Position numbers and translations under genes: made by a program. A stretch of 64,000 nt of DNA from positions 248,001 to 312,000 of the forward strand of contig NW_026515406.1 of NCBI RefSeq assembly GCF_014898815.1, read 5' to 3'. Positions 31,988 through 42,697 of the stretch are shown here, one piece after another. This DNA comes from Panonychus citri (lineage: Eukaryota; Arthropoda; Arachnida; Trombidiformes; Tetranychidae). The notes under the pieces are model-generated. The model was not told where the DNA came from. It searched no databases and worked only from the letters and a program-made list of their open reading frames with translations. Positions within the stretch are counted from its first letter, which is position 1; each line of letters opens with the position of its first letter.

Positions 31988-34807
31988 TTATCTTCTCTCA
32001 TTTGTTTTATACATTAAGATGAAATAAGCTAGAAGACGAAGAAGAGTTAAACTTGCAATTAGAATTGCAATATTCTGCCAAAGGTAATCATCTTTCAGGG
32101 AGAAATGATTAAGAATCAAAGATGAAGATGTCACCTGATCGGGCGATGATGAAGATGAAGGTAACTCAGCGGCGAGTCTTAAATAATCAAGTGGATTGTA
32201 AAATCCAGACCAAATTTTGGGTAAACTATCATATAAATAGGATGAAGTTCCGGTTGACGATTCAGGGTCACCAGGGTAATCGGGTGAACTTGAGATGTTT
32301 TCATCTTCGTAATCGGTTGGAGGAAGTTCAGTTGAAAAGTGAAGGTCTTGAGCAGCATATGATAGGGAGTAAGAGGGAGATGCCGAGGAAGAGGATGATG
32401 AAGATGGCGATGAATTTAGATTAGCCATTGTTAGATTTAGAGGTGGACACCGATCGTAACCATAAAGAACAATGAGAAACGCTTCGAAAGCATAACGAAC
32501 ATAGGAAATGGTTGCTATCGGTTTAAGGGCCAACGGTACCTTAGATATTTTACCAAAGAAGCCGCTTAAAAGGAAAACGGGTGCCATTGAAAGTGGAGCC
32601 ATGAAAACGGCGTTTTGAACACTTCGAACATAAATTGTACCGAAAAGCATTCCAACCGTTTGTGCGATATTGGAAATCAGAATAGAGATGAATATAAACA
32701 AAGCGAACCTCCAATGGTCCCAAATTTGTCCCGTCATTGGATAGACAATTGAACAGAAAAGTGTTGTTATCACGATTTGGTAAGGTGTGTCGGCGATTAT
32801 TTTGGTCCAATAGTAGGTCCAACATGAGTACCAGCCATTGTTACGCTCTTGAATGTGAACTGCAACCTCAGCGGGAAAGGTCAACACCGTCGGCATCATA
32901 CAGGCCATAACGGTAAACAGAGTGATGAAAAAAATGAAAGCCACATTATCCTGAGTCGCTGCTAAAACGGCCCCAGGACTTTTGTTAATTAGATTAGCAC
33001 TTAAGCTTGACAATTCCGTTGAAGTTAAATTGTTAGAGACTAGGGATAGACCTCCATTACCAGTATTAACACTGGCGGGGAAACAACCATCAGCTTCACC
33101 GATTGGATAATCGTACAGATAAGACATAAGAAGACCGATGAAAATTGCTTGACCGATACGAAACCAGGTCAACTTTGGATCGCGAATTGTTGTTAAATAA
33201 GTTCGAGTGAGTAGAATAATAAAATGAGAGAAAACGGGAAAATTTTGCTGCTTCATTTTATCAACAATTCGAGTAACTTTTACCCTTTTCTCGTTTGGTG
33301 AGACGGTAATCATTCCCAGGCCATTGTTCATCGGGTCCATTTGATCATCAACCATCATTGTGTCCGAATCAACTCCCGATCGAGAACCGGGAACAATTAA
33401 TTTACGACAAGAGAGATACATTGTTTTCTCATCGTTAATCAATGTCATCTGTTTGGTTGACTCGTAAAGGGCCAATTTATTGATCGGCTCAAGGCCATAA
33501 TCACCTGATGCAACTTCAATGATAAAATCTGCTGGATTGTGAAACTGAGGACAAGTTAAATCGTGACGGGAAAGATGAGATAACAGTGAAGTGGGTGAAC
33601 CCTGGTAGAGACACCGACCATCGGAGGAGAGGACATACATTTGGTGGAAAATGTTTAACACTCTTGCCGAGGGTTGATGAATGGAGCAAATAATGGCCGG
33701 TGGTTTATAATAATTACCGTTATGACGGAGATCGGTTAATTGTCTTAACAGGGAGATACAAGAATAGGTTGACGATGAATCTAAACCGGAGGTTGGCTCA
33801 TCCAACATAAGTATATCTGGACCTGAGATTAACTCAATTGCAAAGGTTACCCGTTTCAATTGGCCTCCCGAGATACGGCCAACCCTGACCTCAGCACATC
33901 CTTCAAGGGTAAGTGCCTTTAAAACGGAGTTAACTAACCTTGGATGATAATATGAGTTACGAATTCGTTTGTAATTTTTTAACCTTGAGGCAAACATAAG
34001 AGTCTCTCGGACCGTTAGCTCACCAATTAGCTGATCCTTTTGACCAATGAAAGAGATCTTAATTGACCTACTTTCTTCACTTGTCTCAAGGTAATCGCGA
34101 TCATAGGTAACCATGATTGAACCTTTAAGACCTTTAGTCCGTCGACCAGCTAAACTTTCAAGTAATGTTGATTTACCTGCACCCGAAGGGCCAATGATTG
34201 CGGTCAGGGTTCCACCGGTAATTTCACCGTTTTGTTTATCTAAAATAACTCGACGTATAATTGGACCCATAGAACTGGTGCCCGTTGGTGTGGTCGGGGG
34301 TTTTTTCGGTGCTTTCGGTGAAGTGTAAGTTAAATTACGCCAAACAAGTCGGACAATTGAATTGGTTGAATGGGATGAATATTCAAAAGGAAAGGCAAGA
34401 AAAGCGTCTGAAGGTTCAGTTGGTTTTTCCTTAACGATATCTTGTTGTTCAAGGGAAAGACGACGAATTGATGATTTACTGACCATTGACCAGTTCTTAT
34501 AATCGGTTGATGTTGATGGTAAACTATTCGAGGTAACGGAAGGTCGTATCATCGATGAGCCTGTAGGTGAACCTTTATTCACGTTAATTGGATCCATATT
34601 TTGATCTAGATCATCTAAATACGAATCAATATTAAGACAAACATTATCGATACCATGTAAACCATTTGAACTATGGTGTTGATTGTTACGATTAACACCA
34701 ACACCACCACCACCTCCACTACCCATCATCCCGTTAGGTACATGAGTGAGATTACCATTACTGCCTCGAGATACATTGGAAGCCAGTGAACGACTACTTT
34801 GTCTCAT
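31988..34807 (-). CDS. ABCG-family half-transporter, ABCG1/ABCG4-like, intronless
   Basis: A single exon encodes about 939 residues from ATG 34807; the frame is open three codons further to a TTG, and residue numbers here count from that TTG. The ABC domain comes first, as in all ABCG proteins: Walker A GPSGAGKST (209-217), Q-loop GQKD, signature ISGGQLKR (315-322), Walker B ILMLDE (335-340) and H-loop SIHQPS (H380). Membrane helices follow from about residue 560, ending with the ABCG1-like C-terminus LLRLLAYFIL.YK. These half-transporters dimerise and move sterols, lipids or other hydrophobic substrates across membranes. It is longer than the usual 600-700 residues because of a disordered Gly/Ser/Asn-rich N-terminus of about 130 residues and a Ser-rich, acidic insertion in the last extracellular loop (about 810-890). 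All nucleotide-binding motifs are intact. Substrate is not predictable. Confidence 0.92.
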   Translation of the reverse strand: MRQSSRSLASNVSRGSNGNLTHVPNGMMGSGGGGGVGVNRNNQHHSSNGLHGIDNVCLNIDSYLDDLDQNMDPINVNKGSPTGSSMIRPSVTSNSLPSTSTDYKNWSMVSKSSIRRLSLEQQDIVKEKPTEPSDAFLAFPFEYSSHSTNSIVRLVWRNLTYTSPKAPKKPPTTPTGTSSMGPIIRRVILDKQNGEITGGTLTAIIGPSGAGKSTLLESLAGRRTKGLKGSIMVTYDRDYLETSEESRSIKISFIGQKDQLIGELTVRETLMFASRLKNYKRIRNSYYHPRLVNSVLKALTLEGCAEVRVGRISGGQLKRVTFAIELISGPDILMLDEPTSGLDSSSTYSCISLLRQLTDLRHNGNYYKPPAIICSIHQPSARVLNIFHQMYVLSSDGRCLYQGSPTSLLSHLSRHDLTCPQFHNPADFIIEVASGDYGLEPINKLALYESTKQMTLINDEKTMYLSCRKLIVPGSRSGVDSDTMMVDDQMDPMNNGLGMITVSPNEKRVKVTRIVDKMKQQNFPVFSHFIILLTRTYLTTIRDPKLTWFRIGQAIFIGLLMSYLYDYPIGEADGCFPASVNTGNGGLSLVSNNLTSTELSSLSANLINKSPGAVLAATQDNVAFIFFITLFTVMACMMPTVLTFPAEVAVHIQERNNGWYSCWTYYWTKIIADTPYQIVITTLFCSIVYPMTGQIWDHWRFALFIFISILISNIAQTVGMLFGTIYVRSVQNAVFMAPLSMAPVFLLSGFFGKISKVPLALKPIATISYVRYAFEAFLIVLYGYDRCPPLNLTMANLNSSPSSSSSSSASPSYSLSYAAQDLHFSTELPPTDYEDENISSSPDYPGDPESSTGTSSYLYDSLPKIWSGFYNPLDYLRLAAELPSSSSSPDQVTSSSLILNHFSLKDDYLWQNIAILIASLTLLRLLAYFILMYKTNERR

Positions 34808-35682
34808 TATGAACAATTAATGAGTTAATTTGTTTTGTGCACAGAAAACAATCAATCCAATAAACGAGAGAGAAACGAAAATTTTTCCAAAATAATTAGT
34901 GGTCAATCGATGGTCAAGAATATGAGTTAAAGCAAATGACAAGGTAAGAAAATTATGATTATCCAATTTATCACAAAGAGAAACTTAATTTGCACAATTA
35001 TCCGAAAAATTGTAAATCACTTTTCACTTTTTAACACAATGGTAGCAATTAGTTGATTGTCCGATCAAGAATCACATTGATTTTTAACGTTAACATATTA
35101 AAACGATGATTTGGCTTCACGATGTCCAGCGAGTGTTCACAAAAAAGGAGCTAAGGTTCAAAATCGAAACTTTTTTTCACTTTTTTCTATTTTTTTTTCT
35201 CTTACTCTCTGTTTATCGCTTGTTGTCCGTTCAAACAAAAGTGAATAAGTTGAGAGAAAAAAAATTGTTCTAATCAATTGTTACCTGGAGAACAAGGTTT
35301 TCTCAGGTTGTAATATGATTTTTAAGAAGAGAAAGAGAAAGTGGGAGTTGAATTCATGATGACGAAGGGTGAGATTTCCTTCCTATTTCCTTGGATGAAA
35401 ATGGTTGATATTTTGTTCGTGAGCTTGAAAAGTTTTCAGTGTTTCTTCAAGCTGAAAACTCGAACCGGAAAAAAAAGGACTTGCTCTCACAACGAAATTT
35501 GTGCATATACGAATTACAATTAACTCTAATTGTTATTATTCTTGTCGTTCTTGTACCTTGTCATGTTATTCAGATTCTTGGAAATTTTTATCTCTCTTGA
35601 TTCTTATGAAAACATGAGATGATCTTGAGATTTTCGTTGAGGCTGAACAATCTTTGTAAACTCTCAGTTCGATTCTTTTGTT

Positions 35683-35723
<41 letters not shown>

Positions 35724-37446
35724 CCTATTATTTCACCTTAATTCTGATGCATTCTGAGATTTTAAGATTATTGTTGTTCTTGGTGTTCCTTTTCTTGTCT
35801 CTCAATCTTGTCTTTGTTTTCATGGATTCAGTGGATTCCCTGAACCATGATAATCATTTGAATCTATTTTCTAGTGAGATGATTAACTAATTCATATAAC
35901 AAATTGTTAACTTATCATTGTGTTGGATCAGTGGTTAACTTTTAATGGATTAGTGGTAATTTACTTTGATTGTAACTAATTTCTAATAAAAGATTATCAA
36001 GATAATCAAAAAAAAAAGAAAGTAAAGGAAGAAACAATTAACTAACCATGAACATTTCTTCACTATTCTTTAGCAATTATTTGCTGGTTAATTGTTAACA
36101 ATTAACTGTACCATTGCGAATTCAAATTATCTTGTTAACAAAGTCAATTGATTGTTACCAATTCGCTAATATTAATAATTGGGTGTCAAAATTTGTCTCC
36201 CAGTGAATTTAATTTAAATTTAGTTTCAATGTTAACAATTACACTTCGTTGTTCGAGTTTTTTATTTGTAACAATTAGGATTGTTGCGATTTAAATTGTT
36301 GCTGCTTCAGGTTACATGAGTTTCCAATTTGAAATTGATTTTCATAACATTATAATTACAATTTAGGATCAACGGATAAATATAATCAAGATTTTACATT
36401 AATAGTTGATTAGATTATAATCTTAATCAATACAGAATCAATATTATAATTGTTATGAGCTTCTGATGACAATAAGTAGTTGATTAAACTTACGAAGACT
36501 GATTTTGTTTGAATTATGTTTTTTGTGTCCATTCAAAGATATGACAATAAAATTAACCGGCAATTAGTTGATAGTAATTACAATTAAATACAGTATCATG
36601 TTTTTTTCATATGATACATGATTAGTTAACAATTTACACAGAAAATGAAATGTATTAGAATAGTTTGACATGGAAATCCTTTTGTTTTTCGTAATCAGAT
36701 TAAATTGTCTCGTTGTTTTTTTTTGTTCTCGTTCGCTGATTGCAATTGAAAAAGTTAATTGTTTTGAAGTTTCTGGTGATTAACACGTCAAAATAAGTTA
36801 GTTTTTTTACATAGGAAAGAAAATACATGTAATCGAACTACATAAGAAACAAATGGTAGACTGTAAAGGTGAATCATTAATTAGAAAAGATTAAATCACA
36901 ATTAATAGTAATTTTATCTTATTCTAAAAATGAGATTAACAATTAACTAAACAATTGAAAAGGAAGACATTTTGAAATCAGAGAAATAAACACAGAAAAA
37001 AATATAAATATGATTAGCGAGATGAAGGTTAGGTTGAGATTAATCTCGTTGATCATAATTAGCTATTAAACGAAAAATAAACTTTGTAATAATCATTTTG
37101 AAACAATTAACTCAAAAATGCAATGGTCAATATAATTGAACATTTTTAGATAATAATCAAGTAATTGCTTGAAAATGGATGACAAAAATTGATTATTATT
37201 TAAAAATGACATTATCTTGATAATATCATGCAAACACAGGGTGAGAGTTAATTGTTTTTACAAAAATTCAATCTACTGATTGATTGTTAGAAGTTTTAGC
37301 AAAAAAATGTTTGAATTTGTCCTTTGCTTTCTTAATTGTTAAGGTGAAGTTTCTTGACCGTATTGACCTTGTTGGTGGAAATGATGAAAAGATGATAAAG
37401 TAAGAAGATTGTTCGTTAATTGCTTGGCTTTTGATTGAAGAATTGA
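34808..37446. other. Intergenic, probable ABCG upstream region
   Basis: No gene is supported. It contains a (CT)n microsatellite at about 35689-35721. The part next to 34808 should hold the 5' UTR and promoter of the ABCG gene, but I see no decisive core-promoter motif. Confidence 0.6.
35689..35721. repeat. (CT)n microsatellite
   Basis: An uninterrupted CT run of about 16 units. Confidence 0.95.
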
Positions 37447-40222
37447 TTATGATTCCTTAGATTTTCGCATCTTTTGAAACCAATTTCTAATCGATTCCAA
37501 TCGAAATGGTTGTTCGAAGTGATTAGGTACAATTCCGTTGACACGGGACTCAAAGAAATAGAAAAGTGGAAACCATATTCGAGTTCGTTTACGATCTCGC
37601 TGGTAGAGAGCTCGATTATTGGCAAGAGTGTGGTAATAGAGGAAAAGTCTTGTTGAAATGTAGAAAGCGATGAAAACGTCGATGGAATAATGTTCATGGG
37701 CTGCGAGTATGAAGAAAACACCAAACAGATTCAGAACCCAGGATAATGTGTGAATGTAGTACATTCGAGGAGGAGTATCTGTTTGAAGAGTGGAAAAAAT
37801 TAAATAGAACAAAATTATTAGTAATCAATCAACATCTGGTTAATTATCTTAGTAATTTACTTTGGATTGAGAATATGATAACTAATCATATTGTTTGATG
37901 ATGGAAAAATTATTAATCATCAATCGAGCAATTTATTGAAAAAGCTTAGGCACAAGGTAACTGCTGTTTCTGTTGTTTAATTGTTGTTGAGAAATTATCT
38001 GATTTAGATTAAATCACCAAGAGCTTTTGTTGGTTTTTTTTTCAATGACAAAATTTATACTTCATTAGTTATTTGTGAAGTGATTGTTATTTCAACCATA
38101 ATGTAAATTAAATAAATAATCAATGGTAACCTTATGATTACCTGTATTGATTAACTGGTTGTTCTAGATGATAAGTGCTGATGATTTAAATTGTTGTTGG
38201 TCTTTTTGTTTTTGTGTTAGTCTACAATGAGGTAGACGCAATTAAACAAAATGTTTACCTTTCAACGGAAAACACAATTAACCCATAAATGAGATCAACT
38301 TGTAACAATTTATTAACATAATTGCTGTAATTTTATGAGAAATAATTGTCATTCAGAAATTTAAATTGTGATTAAAATAAAAAACCGGAAAGTAAATTTT
38401 TTCACGTCCATAAAAAGCACATTTTAAATTAATACCAACAATCAATTGACATTTGCTAAACCATTTTGAGTTTTAACCTAAGCCTTATAATTTGCAATTA
38501 AGTCAACTTAATCATCTCTCGTTATTGGGTAAATGATAAAATTATCAAATTGCTCTATTGTCAATGATTAGAGAGAAAAACTATTTCCAAAATTGAATGT
38601 AAAAATAAAACTCCATAGGATAAGATCCAATTTGATGGAAAATCAATTAAATCGGATACATGGATAGTTGATTTTGATTGATTGGCGATTACGTACATTC
38701 AGTGATGAAAAAATTGAGCAATGTCAAGGTAACTGTGTGTCCACTGAACATATAATCACCACAAGTTCGGACGCCCTTGATGGACATTCCTCCACCGGCC
38801 CATATTAAGTATGCTTGATGTAACCTCTCAATCCAACTTCCGTAGGGCTGTAATGGTTATTAGAAAGAAAGAAAAAAAATTAGAATTGCGAATCAGTTAA
38901 TTTTCCCTGGTGATCAATCAGAATTTGTTTCATGAAAGTCAAATGATTTGATTGAGCTAATTAAAAGGTGACATGGTTGGTTGGAATGGTTAACCATTAC
39001 TTACACGAGCAGTACATTTAAGATGTCGACCAGGGACAGAAAGTGAGGTTATAAGCATGGTCACACATCGAAGTAGAAATACTGATCCAAAAAGTGAGAA
39101 CATCCGTCGCAATAGAATAAACCTATTCAAGTTTCAAAAGATCGAATAAAGAATTAGAATAGAAATTAAAGGAAATAAAAGTTAAGTAAATGATAGTAAT
39201 TGAAGGAAGGTGGTGAAAGTGAAATTCAAAACAATAAGATTAGGAAATAAATTCGGTGAGACAATTAAATCTCTAAATTGAATTGGTAAATTGATCATTC
39301 ACTTTGTTTACTTATTGTTGAATTAGAAAGTTGAAAATAAAAGATATTCAGAGATTGACTCTAAACTGTGCCAAAGATAAAAATATAATCTCAATTCCAA
39401 TTTAATCGGTAAAACAAACTAAAGAGTCAAAATATTTAGAATTGCTATTATTTTCTAAAAAAGAAATAAAATAAACAGAATAAAACAAAGAGAGAACGAG
39501 AAAGAGAAAGCAAAAATAAAAAAAAGAGAAAACTCTAAATTCTCTTAATGGAACAAAAAAAAACTTGATTGACTTGAAGGAGAAATTTTTACACCTTGGA
39601 ATTGAGAACCGAAGTTTCTTTTGTTCATTATCGTTGAATGTTTTTCTTTCTTGATAATAGAAATCATGAAAGATTACCTGTGTTTGTGGAAGATTAGAAT
39701 TGAGGACCAGATGAGAAACAAAGCAACACCACATAATTCACACATTTGGAAAGCCCATGGGATTAAAGGTACGTTATCGAGAAAAATATCGGGCAAAGGT
39801 GGATAAGTTTGCATATCGGGAACTCTATCATGAACGATAACCATGACAAAAGCTGTTATCCATGTGACCAGAAAAAAGTAGACCATTGCTACAAGAGCTT
39901 TCCAAGCTTCGGGTTTGGCTGTTTTATGGATTGACGAACCACCAGACCGAGATTCACTTCGTAAAGTTGTTGATTTATGATTAGTTGTTGATGTTGTTGT
40001 TGTTGAGGTGGTAGTGGTATTGGTTTTACTGTTACCTTCTTCATCTGATGATGAATAACATGTATCTTCAGATGAATCAGCTGAGTTTGACGATAAGGCA
40101 TCAGAAACATCACTTCCTTTGAGATTATGTGAATTGAGAGGTTCATGATTGTTATTATTACCATGATGATGATGATGGTGGTGATGGTGATGATAATGAT
40201 ACGTTACTAATGAGAAAGCCAT
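37447..40222 (-). CDS. Sphingomyelin synthase-related protein (SMSr/SAMD8-like), four exons
   Basis: Exons are 40222-39678, 39122-39005, 38847-38697 and 37778-37447. Every junction is GT-AG, and joining them gives one continuous family-like protein. Family motifs are VIVHDRVPDM..YPPLPD after the first membrane segment, the catalytic CGDYMFSGHTVTLTL block (exon 3), and HEHYSIDVFIAFY (exon 4) with the His/Asp of the LPP-type triad. The tail (FYFFE..VNGIVPN) resembles SAMD8 more than SMS1/2, so the likely reaction is transfer of phosphoethanolamine to ceramide in the ER. The first ATG (40222) gives a low-complexity N-terminus with a run of ten His and Ser/Thr-rich stretches. The SAM domain that names SAMD8 is not visible here; it may be lost or encoded on an exon I cannot find. 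Same strand as the phosphatase gene upstream. Confidence 0.92.
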
Positions 40223-40825
40223 TGGCTCAAGGTTACAATTGTTTTCCAAAGATTATAATTAACAAAATTTAACTTATCCCCTTTTTTCTTGATGGAACAT
40301 AAATCAAATAAATTAAATTAAACATAACAAACGAATTGGATTAACAACAACGATCAAGTTAAATTGAAAAAAAGAAAATAAAAAAAAATTCTGTTTACAG
40401 ATATTTCTAAGTATCGATATTTCAACTTTCTACTGGATCCAAAAAGATAAATTCGATGTCGATTGTGTATCTCGATAGTATCGAAATTAATATTTTCTTA
40501 TTTTCTAGAAAAAATAATTTCTTTTTTTTTTAGATTTTTAATTGTTTATTTCAATAACTTGTGATAATTTTAATTTACAGTTAAAGGATAAAAATCCTTG
40601 AAAATCACTTTTTAGAACTTGGAAAGAGATTAAGAGAGAGAAAGAAAAAAATAGTTACATGTTTTCTTTGTTAATTTCTTTCAACTTGATCAACGTAAGT
40701 TAATTAAAGATGAGTTTAAATGCTTAACGATGATTAACGAAACAATTAATGAAGGAAAATGTTTCTTTAAATAAGATGATTAATTTTGATTGTGATGGAT
40801 GATAAGAAATTGGTTAATTCGATTG
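40223..40825. other. Short gap between SMSr-like and PPM1K-like genes
   Basis: 600 bp between two minus-strand genes. No ORF is supported. It must hold the 3' UTR of the phosphatase and the 5' UTR/promoter of the SMSr-like gene. Confidence 0.6.
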
Positions 40826-42697
40826 TTAGTATCGATTACTTCGACAAAGTTCGCGGCCAAAGGAACCATATGAAACTGTGTTTCGATTGTGTGAAGTTTT
40901 GCCCCAGGCACCAAAGGGAATTACAATTGTCGAAGCGTTATCATCGCAAGCATAGTGAAGAGCTTGTTCTGCGATAAAATTAGCAGCCTCGGATGGGGTA
41001 CTACATCGAGAGGCAGCATCGACGATCTCCTGGTCATTCATTACGAAACTGACACCATCAGTGGCCATAACTAGGAAAGAATCCTTTCCATGTTTAATCT
41101 AGAATGAAAAATGGAAAATTAAAATTAATTTTTAACGAAAAAAAAGAATAGAAAATCACAAATTAACTGTTAACTAATTTACCTCAAGAGATCGTGTATA
41201 AGGTAAAGCAATTACTCCATAAGGTTTAAGATCTAAATCACCAATACTTCGGGTCATTGCAAGGCGACCATTAACTAATCCAGTTCCATGACTGTTTGCA
41301 ATTATTGATCCTCCTGATTTCATTATCCGTTCCTGATTAATAGAGAAAAAAAAATTAGTAATTATTTGATTATTTGATTATAAGTTAACGGAGGGACAGT
41401 TTTTTCCCTTTTTTTCTATGACAATCAAATGGAAAAATTAACTCAGTTATCAATTGATTGTTAACTTGATGACGATGAAAGATTTTCATTGATTGTAATT
41501 GAAAGTAACAAAGTGGAAATATCTCAAATCCTAAATTGGAAACAATCAACATAATTATATAATTCTCAGCATATCAACACACTAATTGAATGGAAAAATT
41601 ATTAACCAAGTACATTAATGTACAAACGTAATACGTTGGGTGTTTGCCAAGAGATTGATTATAATCAAATATTCATCAATATGAAAATCACTTAATCATT
41701 GATTAAAGATAATCAAGAGAGAGATTGAATAAAAAAATTGTTCTTCTTTCAACTCAGATTAATTCACCTTTTCTGACTTGAGAGATGGACTATGGTCAAT
41801 GGTCAATTTACGAGCATCGCCATTACGACAGAGTAAAGCTCGACTATCGCCAACATTGGCAATCGTTAATTCAACGGAATTTTTGAGAAGACAAACAGTG
41901 GCCGTTGTTCCGGAAAACATGGATTCCTTTTCTTTAACCTTAAGCGCTATATGTCGGGCGAGTGCGTTGTTAACTTCGATAAAAGCGTTTTGCAAAACCG
42001 CCTCAAGATCAGTTTCTCCTCGTTGTAACCAATAGGTGATATATTGTTCCATTTTTTGGTAACAAAAATCGGCAGCAAGTGACCCTCCATGTCCGTCAAA
42101 TATGGCCAAATAAAGAAGATCAGGTCTCAACTCTTTAATTCTGAAAAAGAACAAGAAAACGAAAAAGAGAATAGAAAAACAATCAGAAACAAAGAGAAAA
42201 GAACAAAAAAAAAAGAAATGTTTACATATGATTATATAGAAGAATGAGATTCTTTTTGGTTCATGTTTACCTAAAAGCGAAACGATTATTTCTAAATTGT
42301 AATCAACGATAATGTACAACAATTAAGAAGTGATTTAGATAATGGAAAATTGAGAGAATCGATAAACTAACCTGATACGATCTTCATTAGTTGATCGTCT
42401 CCCAATAACAGAAGCGGATCCCGCCATGTCTGTTGTTATCTTTGGAATTGGTTTACCATAATTAATTGATTCTTGCAGGAGAATATTAAAATCAATTCGA
42501 TTATCCCATGAACCCCAATCATGTCGAGACCGGGATGGAACTGAAACTAAAGGTGGTAATTCACATGAAGGTAAAGATGATGATGATGAAGATGATGAAG
42601 ATGAAGATGAAGGTAAAGTATCAATTATTGTTGATGAAGGATTAACAACCCTTAATAAAGAGTTAAGATGAAAACGAGAAAAACCTTTGGATACCAT
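40826..42697 (-). CDS. PPM1K: PPM1K-like mitochondrial PP2C phosphatase, four exons
   Basis: Exons are 42697-42372, 42140-41768, 41332-41183 and 41098-40826, all GT-AG and in frame. PP2C motifs in order are GRRSTNEDR (metal-binding Glu-Asp), LAIFDGHGG (metal Asp/Gly), TSGTTAT-like SGTTATVCLL, GDSRALLC, NGRLAMTRSIGD, ATDG and DNAST followed by IVIPFGAWGK. The last block and overall order match PPM1K, which activates branched-chain alpha-ketoacid dehydrogenase in the mitochondrial matrix by dephosphorylation. The N-terminus (MVSKGFSRFHLNSLLRVV) is basic and amphipathic, as expected for mitochondrial import, and is followed by a long Ser run. Start is an ATG with no better upstream choice. All metal-binding Asp residues are present, so the enzyme should be active. 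Confidence 0.93.

Noticed and set aside
39402..39734. 110-codon minus-strand frame after SMSr exon 1
   Set aside because: It is read-through into the first intron; the proper splice at 39678 leads to the conserved exon 2.
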